Positions 49,012 through 57,537 are shown, counted from the first letter of the stretch. The stretch is 64,000 bases of DNA from Exiguobacterium sp. BMC-KP (GCF_001275385.1 NZ_LGIW01000015.1:682001-746000), one strand, 5' to 3'. Numbers and translations: made by a program. Notes: generated from the letters alone by a model not told the origin.

Positions 49012-50247
49012 ATGAAATGGAAAGAAATACCGAAACCAATTAAAGTACGTCTCATCACATCGTTTTTTAACCGGGCTGTCTCGTTTTCGATCATGCCGTT
49101 CATGGCCCTCTTGTTCGTCAAGGCATTCAACGAAGTCGTTGCTGGTGCATTTTTAATTGCAATGGTCTTCGTCAGCTTCATCACTAATCTACTCGGCGGA
49201 TATCTCGCTGACCGCTTTTCCCGTAAACGCCTGCTCGTCACAACATCGACGTTGACGGCACTGACATTCATCACGATGACGATCTCGTTAACGCTTGACT
49301 GGATGTTGCTATTTATGGTCATTTACGCTGTCTTCTCGGTGACGAGTAACCTTGGTCGCCCGGCGATGAGCGCAATCATCATCGATGCGACGACGAAGGA
49401 AAACCGACAAGCGGTCTACGCGCTTGACTACTGGCTAATCAATCTCTCAATCGCCATTGGAACGGCGCTCGGTGGCTGGCTCTACGTCAGCAACCAATTA
49501 CTCTTGTTCTGGATCTTGAGCTTTACGTCGTCCGTTTTACCGATCGCTTACTACCTGTTCCTCGAAGACACGCCGAAGACGTGGCAACGCCAAAAATTAC
49601 GTGGCGTTCTCACGGATATCTTCAACAGTTATCAACTTGCTTGGCAAGATCGCCCGTTCGTCAGAGTTGTCTTCGGTTCAATGTGTATCTTAGCAGCTGA
49701 GTTTTCGATGGGGAGCTACGTTGCCGTGCGACTCGCTGATTCGTTCGAACCGCTCGCATTTGCCGGTTGGTCAATCAATGGAGTCCGAATGATGAGTATC
49801 ATCAACATTGAAAATACGTTACTCGTCGTCACGTTGACGTTCATCGTCCAGCGACTTGCGAAACGATTATCACCACGGCGAACGCTTGCTGCAGGTCTCA
49901 TGCTGTACACGATCGGTTACGTCGTCGTGACGAGTGCTAACAGTATGACGGCACTGATGGTCTTCATCTTCATCGCAACGATTGGCGAGTTGCTCTACTC
50001 ACCGGTCTTGAACACACAAAAAGCGAACATGATGCCGGCCGATCAACGCGGGGCGTACTCGGCATTCGCGGGAACATCGTTTGCTGGAGCCGACTTACTC
50101 TCACGGTCGACGATTTTAGTCGGGACATTTTTGATCCCATCGATGATGAGTGTCTATCTCGGACTGATCCTGTTGACAGGCTTCGGATTGGTCTACACGA
50201 GCTTGTTCGTGAAGGAATCCGTCGAGCGACAGCGAAACGTATCTTAA
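49012..50247 (+). CDS. MFS transporter divergent from the SgrR-like gene
   Basis: Major facilitator of 411 residues with twelve predicted helices. ATG 49012 (MKWKEIPKPIKV) follows GGAAGGTGAC. A-motif GGYLADRFSRKRLL after helix 2 and ATTKENRQAVYALDYWLIN after helix 4 resemble drug and sugar-efflux members (multidrug/SetA-like). In E. coli SgrR regulates a sugar-efflux (setA) gene; this pair may be an analogue, which is inference. Confidence 0.9.
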   Translation: MKWKEIPKPIKVRLITSFFNRAVSFSIMPFMALLFVKAFNEVVAGAFLIAMVFVSFITNLLGGYLADRFSRKRLLVTTSTLTALTFITMTISLTLDWMLLFMVIYAVFSVTSNLGRPAMSAIIIDATTKENRQAVYALDYWLINLSIAIGTALGGWLYVSNQLLLFWILSFTSSVLPIAYYLFLEDTPKTWQRQKLRGVLTDIFNSYQLAWQDRPFVRVVFGSMCILAAEFSMGSYVAVRLADSFEPLAFAGWSINGVRMMSIINIENTLLVVTLTFIVQRLAKRLSPRRTLAAGLMLYTIGYVVVTSANSMTALMVFIFIATIGELLYSPVLNTQKANMMPADQRGAYSAFAGTSFAGADLLSRSTILVGTFLIPSMMSVYLGLILLTGFGLVYTSLFVKESVERQRNVS

Positions 50248-50262
50248 TAAGGGGGAATCGAC

Positions 50263-50835
50263 ATGAATTTACCAGATACATTAGAAACACCACGACACTT
50301 ATTGCGCCGTTGGCAAGAAGACGATGCAGAAGCACTGTATGCTTATGCAAAGGAACCGAACGTCGGACCGAAGGCAGGCTGGGCACCGCACGCCTCACTT
50401 GACGAGAGCCGAGAAGTGATCGGAATTTTTCAAGCGTCACCTGGCGAATATGCTGTGACGGATAAGGAAACCGGTGAAGTGATCGGGAGCTTCGGTTTTC
50501 ACTTCAACCGTCGCCCGGATGAGTCGATCACGCATGACCGTCAAGTCGAGATCGGCTATGTCCTTGCGCCTGACTACTGGGGAGAAGGACGGATGCCGGA
50601 GATCGTCGAAGCGATGCTTGATTTTATCTTCCGGGAACTACCAATCAATATCGTTTGGTGCGGACACTTTGATTTCAACGACCAATCACGCCGTGTCGTT
50701 GAAAAACTTGGCTTTACGCATGTTCTTGACCGACCATTCGTCTTAGAACGGATTGACGGACGAACCGTGATCAGTCGCGTTTACAACTGGACACGCGAGC
50801 GGTATGAAGTAGGACAAGGAATAAAAAATACGTAA
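50263..50835 (+). CDS. GNAT-family N-acetyltransferase (RimJ/RimL-like)
   Basis: GNAT of 190 residues. N terminus ETPRHLLRRWQEDDAEALYA, then VEIGYVLAPDYWGEGRMPEIV with the acetyl-CoA loop (YWGEGRMPE), and the NDQSRRVVEKLGFTH motif. Typical of RimL/ribosomal-protein or small-amine acetyltransferases. It starts 15 bases after the MFS stop, so co-transcription is likely; AAGGGGG site. Substrate unknown. Confidence 0.9.
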   Translation: MNLPDTLETPRHLLRRWQEDDAEALYAYAKEPNVGPKAGWAPHASLDESREVIGIFQASPGEYAVTDKETGEVIGSFGFHFNRRPDESITHDRQVEIGYVLAPDYWGEGRMPEIVEAMLDFIFRELPINIVWCGHFDFNDQSRRVVEKLGFTHVLDRPFVLERIDGRTVISRVYNWTRERYEVGQGIKNT

Positions 50836-50855
50836 TAAAATACAAAGCAAGTCAT

Positions 50856-50895
50856 CAGCGATTTTCTCTTAAACCGAGAACTTCGCTGTTTATTT
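50856..50895 (+). terminator. Terminator after the GNAT gene
   Basis: Stem CAGCGA / TCGCTG with an inner TTCTC / GAGAA pairing, then TTTATTTT. Confidence 0.8.
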
Positions 50896-50905
50896 TGTCT
50901 GCAAT

Positions 50906-50943
50906 GTAAAAAAAACTTTACTTTAAGTCAAAAAAACTTTACT
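50906..50943. promoter_or_regulatory. Direct repeat operator upstream of the XRE gene
   Basis: Two copies of AAAAAAACTTTACT, 21 bases apart (second at 50930-50943). Each copy sits in a GTNAAAAAAACTTTAC unit whose ends are GT(A/C)AA and TTTAC, partly palindromic. The spacing equals two helical turns. Probable autoregulatory site. Confidence 0.5.
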
Positions 50944-50988
50944 GTATATTTATGGGAATGATTAATTTTTGATGAGAGGAGAGAGGAC

Positions 50989-51222
50989 TTGGGAATCAAA
51001 AGTGAGGGGAACATCAAGAATCGACTAGCTGTCTTAAGAGCTGAAAAAGGATGGTCGCAAAAAGAATTAGCCGAGAAGGTCGGAGTCAGTAGACAAACCA
51101 TCATTTCCTTAGAGGGAAATCGCTATAGTCCCTCATTGATTCTGGCATTTGAGATTGCTTATTTGTTTGGTCAAGACATCAATGAAGTATTTCAATATGA
51201 CCGAAAGGAAGAGGGAAAATGA
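50989..51222 (+). CDS. XRE-family HTH regulator, 77 aa
   Basis: Small Cro/C1-type regulator: KNRLAVLRAEKGWSQKELAE followed by KVGVSRQTIISLEGNRYSPS, i.e. the complete five-helix DNA-binding domain and little else. TTG start after GAGGAGAG. It overlaps the next membrane gene by ATGA. This HTH plus small membrane protein pair is common in Bacilli; function is unknown. The twin repeats upstream are its likely target. Confidence 0.9.
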   Translation: MGIKSEGNIKNRLAVLRAEKGWSQKELAEKVGVSRQTIISLEGNRYSPSLILAFEIAYLFGQDINEVFQYDRKEEGK

Positions 51223-51509
51223 TAATCATCAACTTAGTTTTAATGCCGATTTTTCTATTGAGCTTGTTTGTATCTTTGACATTCATATTTGGTGAGGAAG
51301 GAAAAGATGAACGGGGTAGACGGATTATTTCTAGCGCTTATACATACACCTTTCCGATTTTTCCGATTGGTTGGTTACTATTAGAAACCTACCATCGGAG
51401 TTACGATCCCCTGACGTTTGTCGATTATCGAAATACATTAGGATTACTGATTCCTCTCACTTTCATTATTTTAGGTAGTGTGATTTTTACATTAAAAAGA
51501 CGAGTATAA
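51219..51509 (+). CDS. Small membrane protein, partner of the XRE regulator
   Basis: Protein of 96 residues with three helices (about 3-22, 40-56, 72-90) and a polar EEGKDERGRR loop between the first two. It overlaps the XRE gene (ATGA), so they are made together. In comparable pairs the membrane partner is uncharacterised; it may sense a signal and release the regulator, which is speculation. Terminator at 51563. Confidence 0.72.
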   Translation: MIIINLVLMPIFLLSLFVSLTFIFGEEGKDERGRRIISSAYTYTFPIFPIGWLLLETYHRSYDPLTFVDYRNTLGLLIPLTFIILGSVIFTLKRRV

Positions 51510-51562
51510 ATCATTGATATAACTAAAATAATGTACGATACTCATTACACTTTAAAAATCAT

Positions 51563-51616
51563 AAGACAAAGTAGCGACGTTCTCCATGTAGAGAATGTCG
51601 CTGCTTTGTCTTATTT
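51563..51616. terminator. Bidirectional terminator
   Basis: Stem AAGACAAAGTAGCGAC / GTCGCTGCTTTGTCTT (one mismatch) with inner GTTCTC / GAGAAT pairing. Confidence 0.9.
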
Positions 51617-51636
51617 TCTACTTAAGAATTAAGTGA

Positions 51637-52383
51637 TTAATCTGTCTGACTGTTTTTGGTTGAACGGATAAAAGTAACTGCAATCGTAATAGAGGTCAAA
51701 ACGTAACTCACGAGCACAGCAGTGATCTTTGACAAATCAAACACAGAAAGCAGCAACAGTTGGGGCACGAAAAAGACGACCACTGCAATCGGCAAAATCC
51801 ATGTCTTCGTCTGCCATGCCGTAATGAGGATACAAATAATCATTAAGGCGCAAATCACCCAGCCGACGTTTGGAGATAACGTAATCTTTGGCGAATCGAT
51901 AAGTCCATTGACGACTAGTAGTCCGATCATTAACAGAAGGTGAACGCTACCATGAATGCCGTAACGCATGATACGAGGACGAGCAGTATTACGTAAAGCA
52001 TCTTGACGGAAGAGAAGCGCGAGAGTCGTCAAGTAAACGGCGCTAATTAGTAGAAAGCCACTGACGAGCAAGATACTGAACGTCGTTGTACCATTTAGGA
52101 GGTTTTGTAAATATAAAAAGCTAAACGCACCAAGATACACTTGCATGATCGTCCAAAAGGCTTGTTTTGAATCAAATGCCATCTCTTTAGATATCGACTG
52201 GATATAGTCAGCAGGACTCTCACCTGTGATCGCACGAACCGATTTTCCGTCTGCTTCCGCTTCGATCAGGTGATCTTCGAGTTCGGTGACGATCTCATTC
52301 GTTGCCTGTTCATTTTTACCGGAAGCAAGTAGGTATACCTTTAAGTCTTCCAAAAATCGTGTTGATTCCGTCGATAGGGTCAT
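51637..52383 (-). CDS. HAAS (DUF1700/permease-prefix-like) signalling membrane protein
   Basis: Protein of 248 residues. The N-terminal HAAS domain (FLEDLKVYLLASGKNEQATN and IVTELEDHLIEAEADGKSVR) is followed by five to six helices. HAAS proteins almost always stand next to a PadR regulator and relay a membrane or envelope signal to it. Here the PadR gene ends two bases upstream. AAAGGAGG precedes the ATG. A terminator follows on the minus strand. Confidence 0.87.
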   Translation of the reverse strand: MTLSTESTRFLEDLKVYLLASGKNEQATNEIVTELEDHLIEAEADGKSVRAITGESPADYIQSISKEMAFDSKQAFWTIMQVYLGAFSFLYLQNLLNGTTTFSILLVSGFLLISAVYLTTLALLFRQDALRNTARPRIMRYGIHGSVHLLLMIGLLVVNGLIDSPKITLSPNVGWVICALMIICILITAWQTKTWILPIAVVVFFVPQLLLLSVFDLSKITAVLVSYVLTSITIAVTFIRSTKNSQTD

Positions 52384-52384
52384 C

Positions 52385-52708
52385 TCATTCGTCCTCCTTT
52401 AAAATGCTTTCGACACTCGTCGAAAGGTGGTGCCATCTTTGCTTGAAGGCGGTGAGTTCTTCAACACCGCTCGTCGTAATCGAATAGTACTTTCGTTTTG
52501 GCCCTGAGGGAGAGACGCGTGAGGTTGCTTCGATCCATCCGAGTTTTTGCATCCGGATCAATAAAGGGTAAATCGTTCCTTCGCTGATGTCAGCGAAACC
52601 GTATGCTTTAAGTTTCGTCGCCAGTTCATAGCCATAAATCTCTTCTTCCGCAATCAGTGCGAGTAAGCAGCCGTCGAGAATTCCTTTTAACATTTGCGTC
52701 GATGACAT
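52385..52708 (-). CDS. PadR-family transcriptional regulator
   Basis: PadR of 107 residues: the winged helix with YGYELATKLKAYGFADISEG and TIYPLLIRMQKLGWIEATSR, then RVSPSGPKRKYYSITTSGVE and a short dimerisation helix. ATG 52708 is preferred to the one six bases earlier, which would nearly abut AAAGGAAG. It probably represses its own operon with the HAAS gene. The promoter carries two matching repeats (see regulatory entry). Confidence 0.93.
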   Translation of the reverse strand: MSSTQMLKGILDGCLLALIAEEEIYGYELATKLKAYGFADISEGTIYPLLIRMQKLGWIEATSRVSPSGPKRKYYSITTSGVEELTAFKQRWHHLSTSVESILKEDE

Positions 52709-52731
52709 CCGCATCTTCCTTTCGCTACTTG

Positions 52732-52780
52732 GTATTACAAGGTAATGATACGCTAAGCTATTTTGTATTGCAAGGTAGTG
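52732..52780 (-). promoter_or_regulatory. PadR operon promoter with two 16-base repeats
   Basis: Minus strand: TTGCAA (52768-52773), 17-base spacer, TATCAT (52745-52750). Two copies of GTATTRCAAGGTARTG (plus-strand reading) at 52732-52747 and 52765-52780 overlap the -10 and the -35 respectively, 33 bases apart. Likely PadR sites. Confidence 0.65.
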
Positions 52781-52833
52781 TGTACAATAAATCCAATGAA
52801 TTTGAGGAAGAAGCTTTCATGACAGATTAATAT

Positions 52834-52845
52834 GTAATATATTAC
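52834..52845. promoter_or_regulatory. Palindrome directly before the GntR start
   Basis: GTAATATATTAC, a perfect twelve-base palindrome ending five bases before the ATG. It may be the GntR operator and/or carry the -10 element (TAATAT at 52835-52840). No Shine-Dalgarno sequence is present. Confidence 0.4.
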
Positions 52846-52849
52846 TTAT

Positions 52850-53518
52850 ATGAAACCTACAATTAATGACTTATCCATTGCACGACTTCCTCTCAGTGAG
52901 GAAGTGTATCGGCGCCTGCAGCATCATATCATCACCTTACGCCTCGCCCCAGGAGAGAAGGTGAATGATCAAGCACTCGCGGAAGCGTTCGGCGTCAGTC
53001 GGACACCGGTCCGCGAAGCCTTGAAACGACTCGAAGAGGAGGGATTGATTTTTGCCAAACGGGGCTCACGGACAATCGTGACGGAACTCGATGCCGAACA
53101 GGCACAGCAAACCTATCCAATCATCGCGACCCTGCATGGATTGGCAGCGCGTCTTGCGGGACCAATGCTGACGAATGACGATTTAACAAGTCTGAAGGCG
53201 ATTCATCAGCAGTTTACGGCGGCAATTGACAAGCAGGATACGGAAACGGCACTGGCACTTGACGATGCCTTTCACGATGTCTTCGTAAAACGCAGTCAAA
53301 ACGATCAACTACGGGAGACAATCCGCCGGTTGACACCGTTGATCCGCCGGCTCGAATACGCCCAGTTCGATCGACTCGGACGTCAGTCGATTGCAGATCA
53401 TGCCACGATTTTGACCGCGTGTGAAGAACGAGATGTCGAACAGCTCGTCCAAGCGACAGAGCATAACTGGAACGGGCTCGGTCGTCTACTCGTCTCAACA
53501 TTAAAGGAGGAGAACTGA
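52850..53518 (+). CDS. GntR-family transcriptional regulator (FadR/FCD subfamily)
   Basis: Regulator of 222 residues. Winged helix at about 18-85 (APGEKVNDQALAEAFGVSRT followed by PVREALKRL), then an all-helical FCD ligand domain (about 95-215) with ALALDDAFHDVFVKRSQND. The ATG lacks a ribosome site; a TAATAT box nine bases before it suggests a leaderless mRNA. Its stop overlaps the start of the next transporter gene (TGATG). It should control this operon. Confidence 0.92.
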   Translation: MKPTINDLSIARLPLSEEVYRRLQHHIITLRLAPGEKVNDQALAEAFGVSRTPVREALKRLEEEGLIFAKRGSRTIVTELDAEQAQQTYPIIATLHGLAARLAGPMLTNDDLTSLKAIHQQFTAAIDKQDTETALALDDAFHDVFVKRSQNDQLRETIRRLTPLIRRLEYAQFDRLGRQSIADHATILTACEERDVEQLVQATEHNWNGLGRLLVSTLKEEN

Positions 53519-54450
53519 TGCGACCGATTCTCTACGGCATACTCGCAGCGATGTTCTTCGCTGTTACGTTCATTCTCAATCAATCGATGCAAGGGGCAGG
53601 CGGTCACTGGATCTATAGTGCCTCACTTCGCTTTTTCCTGATGTTACCGTTCTTTATTGTCATCGTTTTGATGCGCCGCGGGATTGGGCGCGTCTTACAA
53701 GCGCTTCGAGCCGACATCGGCTTTTGGTTACTGTATGGAACGATCGGTTTCGGGTTGTTTTACGGTAGCATTTGTCTTGCTGCTGACTACGCACCAGGCT
53801 GGTTGATCGCCGGGACATGGCAGTTGACGATTCTAGCGGGACCACTGCTCGCGCCCTTATTTAACCAACGGATTCCGTGGTCGGCACTCAAGTATTCCGT
53901 CTTGATTGTCCTCGGTGTCGTCGTCATGCAACTATCGGTCGCGGGAAGTCTATCGCTTCAGTCACTTCTGTTCGGTGCCTTACCGGTTCTGGTCGCTGCG
54001 ATTGCTTATCCGCTCGGGAACCGGAAGATGATGGAACGCTACGGGGATCAGCTCGATGTGTTTGAACGAATTCTTGGGATGACGCTCGCCAGTCTACCGT
54101 TTTGGATCGTTCTCTCCGTGATTGCTTACATACAGGTCGGCTTACCGAGTGTCAGTCAAGTCACCCAGTCCGGTTTCGTCGCGTTGTTCTCCGGGGTCAT
54201 CGCAACCTCGCTCTTCTTCTACGCAACGTCGCTCGTCCGGACAGATCCAGTTCGATTAGCAGCGATTGAAGCGACCCAATCGTTTGAAATCGTCTTTACC
54301 GTTCTTGGGGAGATTCTTTTTCTCCACGCGGCACTGCCGACAGGACTTGCGACAATCGGTATCATCCTTGTCATGCTCGGGATGACGCTGCATAGTTTGA
54401 ATCAGGCAGAGCGAACCGTCGTTCGTTCCGCTAAAAGAAAAATCAATTGA
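53518..54450 (+). CDS. EamA/EmrE-like multidrug resistance efflux transporter
   Basis: Membrane protein of 310 residues with ten predicted helices (two EamA-type halves). N terminus MRPILYGILAAMFFAVTFIL, and a middle GNRKMMERYGDQLDVFERIL loop between halves. It belongs to the 10-TM family of drug/metabolite exporters. It is translationally coupled to the GntR gene (TGATG). Ends 16 bases before the DUF554 gene. Substrate unknown. Confidence 0.9.
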   Translation: MRPILYGILAAMFFAVTFILNQSMQGAGGHWIYSASLRFFLMLPFFIVIVLMRRGIGRVLQALRADIGFWLLYGTIGFGLFYGSICLAADYAPGWLIAGTWQLTILAGPLLAPLFNQRIPWSALKYSVLIVLGVVVMQLSVAGSLSLQSLLFGALPVLVAAIAYPLGNRKMMERYGDQLDVFERILGMTLASLPFWIVLSVIAYIQVGLPSVSQVTQSGFVALFSGVIATSLFFYATSLVRTDPVRLAAIEATQSFEIVFTVLGEILFLHAALPTGLATIGIILVMLGMTLHSLNQAERTVVRSAKRKIN

Positions 54451-54466
54451 GAAAGTAGGCTGTCAG

Positions 54467-55171
54467 ATGGTTTTAACAGGTACACTCGTCAATACCGTCC
54501 TGATCATCATCGGGACGTTGCTTGGATTGATGTTTCACCGGATTCCGGAACGTATGAAGGAGACTGTTCTGCAGGCGATTGGACTTGCTGTCGTCGTGCT
54601 CGGGATGCAGATGGGGATGAAAAGTACGAACTTTTTGATCGTCATCGGGAGTCTCGTCCTCGGTGGTGCGATCGGCGAGTGGTTCCGACTCGATGAGAAG
54701 CTCGACCGGATGGGGGCATGGCTCGAACGTAAGATCAGTCGCGGTCGTCCGTCGAACATCGCAGAAGGGTTCGTGACAGCGACGTTGATCTTCGTTATCG
54801 GTGCGATGGGTGTCCTCGGTGCGCTCGATGGTGGCTTACGTCAGGATCACGACGTCCTCTATACGAAAGGATTGATTGATGGTTTTACGGCACTCGTCCT
54901 TAGTTCAACGCTCGGGATCGGTGTCATGTTCTCAGCGATTCCCGTCTTTCTCTATCAAGGGGCGATTGCACTGAGTGCCGTTGCGATCACGAAATTCATT
55001 CCTGACGCTGCACTACAGGAATTCATCCTCGAGATGACAGCGACTGGTGGGGTGATGATTGCAGCAATCGGTCTCAACCTCGCTGGCATCACGAAGATTC
55101 GTGTTGCGAACTTGTTACCGGGAATCGTCATCGTCGCGGTCATCGTCACCGGTCTTCATTTGTTCTCATGA
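54467..55171 (+). CDS. DUF554 domain membrane protein (YqgA-like)
   Basis: Protein of 234 residues, seven helices. It starts MVLTGTLVNTVLIIIGTLLG, then RMKETVLQAIGLAVVVLGMQ and GAIGEWFRLDEKLD, the DUF554 hallmarks. Possible membrane transporter of unknown substrate. The third gene of the GntR operon. AAAGTAGGC site is weak. A terminator follows. Confidence 0.9.
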   Translation: MVLTGTLVNTVLIIIGTLLGLMFHRIPERMKETVLQAIGLAVVVLGMQMGMKSTNFLIVIGSLVLGGAIGEWFRLDEKLDRMGAWLERKISRGRPSNIAEGFVTATLIFVIGAMGVLGALDGGLRQDHDVLYTKGLIDGFTALVLSSTLGIGVMFSAIPVFLYQGAIALSAVAITKFIPDAALQEFILEMTATGGVMIAAIGLNLAGITKIRVANLLPGIVIVAVIVTGLHLFS

Positions 55172-55211
55172 AAAATCCCCACTTGTCCGAAAGGACGAGC
55201 GGGGATTTTCT
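55172..55211. terminator. Bidirectional terminator
   Basis: Stem AAAATCCCC / GGGGATTTT with inner TTGTCC / GGACGA pairing, between convergent DUF554 and Nudix genes. Confidence 0.9.
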
Positions 55212-55213
55212 GT

Positions 55214-55684
55214 TTACGTCTCCATCAACGCGTTCGTTGAATAGACAGTAATCGTATGGCCATCGTAATGGAAGTCGTGCAATAACGGTTGATCCGTTGA
55301 AAGAGCAACCGGTAAGTAATGCCGGAGATTGCTGATGATGCCCATGTTATCGTCGTCTAAGATCCAGTCGAGCGATTTCCAATCGAGGATGCCTTCGACC
55401 GTCATGACTGGTGTCGGAAACGGGCGGTCTTCTAGTTCAGCAAGATAGAGATACATCCCAGACGTCTCTTCTCCGTGTAAGCGGACGATGCCTTTTGGTA
55501 TCACCGAATCTAACGTGATGCCTGTTTCTTCGAACGTCTCGCGGATGACGGCGGCTTCCGGTGTCTCACCCGGTTCAATCTTACCGCCGACGCCGTTCCA
55601 CATGCCCATCGCTAGTCGTTTTTGGCGATTGACGAGTAAAAAACTGTCCGCGTGACGGATTAAACAAAGCGTATAACAATCCAT
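55214..55684 (-). CDS. Nudix hydrolase, MutT/8-oxo-dGTP-diphosphatase-like
   Basis: Nudix protein of 156 residues. The box at about 33-55 begins GVGGKIEPGETPEAAVIRET and ends F-E-E-T-G-I. N-terminal YTLCLIRHADSFLLVNRQKR and the W-N-G-V-G segment resemble MutT-type 8-oxo-dGTP diphosphatases. ATG 55684 is eight bases after AGGAG; an ATG six bases earlier is too close. It is coupled to the NAT gene upstream. Confidence 0.9.
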   Translation of the reverse strand: MDCYTLCLIRHADSFLLVNRQKRLAMGMWNGVGGKIEPGETPEAAVIRETFEETGITLDSVIPKGIVRLHGEETSGMYLYLAELEDRPFPTPVMTVEGILDWKSLDWILDDDNMGIISNLRHYLPVALSTDQPLLHDFHYDGHTITVYSTNALMET

Positions 55685-55689
55685 GTTCA

Positions 55690-56433
55690 TTACTCCTGTC
55701 CTAAAAAATGTGTTTGGTACAGCATCTCGAATTGAGTGGGACCTGCGACCGGCAATTCGGTCGTCGTCGTGTCTTCGATTCGTAACGTCCGCTCGGTTAA
55801 CGTCTTTTGCCCGCTTGGCGTTCGCATCGCGACGAGACGACCTTTGTTGAACGGGGAAGCGTCGCTCTGCTGAATGATCTGTTCCATCTTCGATAAGTCG
55901 TCCGTCGTAATGGCTGTCTCACGGTCGAAGCGATAACCGGTCACAAAGTCTGCTTGTCCCGTCCGTAGCATTTCAAGAACATCACCTTTGCCAATTCGGT
56001 AACTACCGCTTGCGGAATGAACCGTCTCCCCATTCAATGGAACCGGAACGAGCGGTAAATTGACGCCGAAGCCGGTATCAAGTAGATGTGTCTCATCCCA
56101 AATGATTGCAACGTGTGTCGGACCCGTCGCTGACCAGGCTGCTGATTTCTGATCATAGACGGTCGCTTGCACGAGTCGGACGGGACAGTTCAATTCTAGA
56201 AGGACACGATGTAGCAGTCCGTTCAAGTCATAACAGACACCGCCGCGTCGCTCGATCAAGAATGTTTCGATGAAACGATCGTCGGTAAAGGGACGCATGC
56301 GTTTCTCGAGCACGGTCGTATTCTCGAACGGTAAATGATAGGCGAAGGCTTCCAGTAAGCTCGGTAATTGATCGAACGTGATCGTCTCAAGCGGATACTC
56401 AATCCGCTGTGCTAAGTCTTTCATCCAAGGCAT
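55690..56433 (-). CDS. Arylamine N-acetyltransferase
   Basis: NAT family enzyme of 247 residues. The catalytic triad is present: Cys67 in RRGGVCYDLN, His107 in GPTHVAII, Asp119 in LLDTGFG. It acetylates arylamines, hydrazines or related amines using acetyl-CoA. AGGAGGAAC precedes the ATG. The stop is six bases before the Nudix start, so they form an operon. Confidence 0.93.
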   Translation of the reverse strand: MPWMKDLAQRIEYPLETITFDQLPSLLEAFAYHLPFENTTVLEKRMRPFTDDRFIETFLIERRGGVCYDLNGLLHRVLLELNCPVRLVQATVYDQKSAAWSATGPTHVAIIWDETHLLDTGFGVNLPLVPVPLNGETVHSASGSYRIGKGDVLEMLRTGQADFVTGYRFDRETAITTDDLSKMEQIIQQSDASPFNKGRLVAMRTPSGQKTLTERTLRIEDTTTTELPVAGPTQFEMLYQTHFLGQE

Positions 56434-56569
56434 CTCTAGTTCCTCCTTTATTAACTACCTGATTATCCCATATTCCTTCAGAAAATGTGGATTTCAGCCT
56501 ATATTATCTGAAAATAAGGATAACCCTTTTGTTCGATGGAAATCTTTGATATGCTGAGACGGGATTAAT

Positions 56570-56584
56570 TAAGAATGATTCTCA
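56570..56584. promoter_or_regulatory. Fur box upstream of the iron importer
   Basis: TAAGAAT-G-ATTCTCA, a 7-1-7 match to the Bacillus Fur box (TGATAAT-N-ATTATCA), 33 bases before the binding-protein gene. Iron-dependent repression is expected. Confidence 0.7.
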
Positions 56585-56616
56585 ATGTCGAATCACGAAT
56601 TAAAGGGGGTCTCACC

Positions 56617-57537
56617 ATGAGACGGAAAACTTGGATGACAGCGTTGACGCTCCTCGTGTTGAGCAGTTTGATGCTTGCAGCTTGTTCAGGTCAAGCAGAA
56701 CAAACAGATCAAAAGACGCGGACGATCACGCACGAAGCAGGAAAAACGAAGGTACCAGAAAAGCCGAAAAAGGTCGTCGCGCTTGAATTCTCATTCGTTG
56801 ATGCACTAGACGAGCTCGGTATCACACCAGTCGGGATCGCACAAGAAAACAAGACCGATGTCTCCGGATTACTTGGAAAAGACATCTCGTTCACGGAAGT
56901 CGGTACACGCCAACAACCAAACCTTGAAGTGATCAGTTCTTTGCAACCGGACTTGATCATCGGCGACTTCAATCGTCACAAAGGAATTTATAAGCAATTA
57001 CAAGAAATCGCACCGACGATCATTTTGAAGAGTCGCAATGCGACGTATGAAGAGAATATCGATTCGTTTAAGAAGATTGCGGAAGCGGTCGGTAAAACAA
57101 AACAGATGGACGATCGCCTTGCCCTGCATGAAGAGCGGTTAGAGGCAGCGAAGAAGAAGGTTGATCCAAAAGATGACCGTAAAGTCATGGTCGGTGTCTT
57201 CCGCGCCGATTCACTCACAGCACACGGTGAGACGTCGTTTGACGGTGAGTTACTCGAGAAGATTGGGATCGAGAACGCTGTTACGAAAACAGCGGAACCG
57301 ACTGTTACGATCACGCTAGAGCAGATGGTCAAATGGGATCCGGATGTCATCTTCATGGCGGAAGCCGATCCGAAACTGCTGAAGGAATGGAAAAACAATC
57401 CGCTCTGGAATCAGATCACGGCGGTCAAGAACAAGGAAGTCTACGAAGTTAATCGTGACCTCTGGACACGCTATCGTGGACTTGACGCTGCTGAACAGAT
57501 CGTTGACGAAGCGATTCAATTGTTACAACAGAAATAA
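56617..57537 (+). CDS. Iron-siderophore ABC transporter substrate-binding lipoprotein (FecB/YfmC-like)
   Basis: Protein of 306 residues. ATG 56617 follows AAAGGGGG; a longer frame would run through the Fur box. Lipoprotein signal MRRKTWMTALTLLVLSSLML with lipobox A-A-C (Cys23), then two alpha/beta lobes joined by a long helix (about 165-190), with the motif VISSLQPDLIIGDFNR. It resembles ferric citrate/hydroxamate binders. It opens an operon with two permease genes, under Fur control. Confidence 0.92.
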   Translation: MRRKTWMTALTLLVLSSLMLAACSGQAEQTDQKTRTITHEAGKTKVPEKPKKVVALEFSFVDALDELGITPVGIAQENKTDVSGLLGKDISFTEVGTRQQPNLEVISSLQPDLIIGDFNRHKGIYKQLQEIAPTIILKSRNATYEENIDSFKKIAEAVGKTKQMDDRLALHEERLEAAKKKVDPKDDRKVMVGVFRADSLTAHGETSFDGELLEKIGIENAVTKTAEPTVTITLEQMVKWDPDVIFMAEADPKLLKEWKNNPLWNQITAVKNKEVYEVNRDLWTRYRGLDAAEQIVDEAIQLLQQK

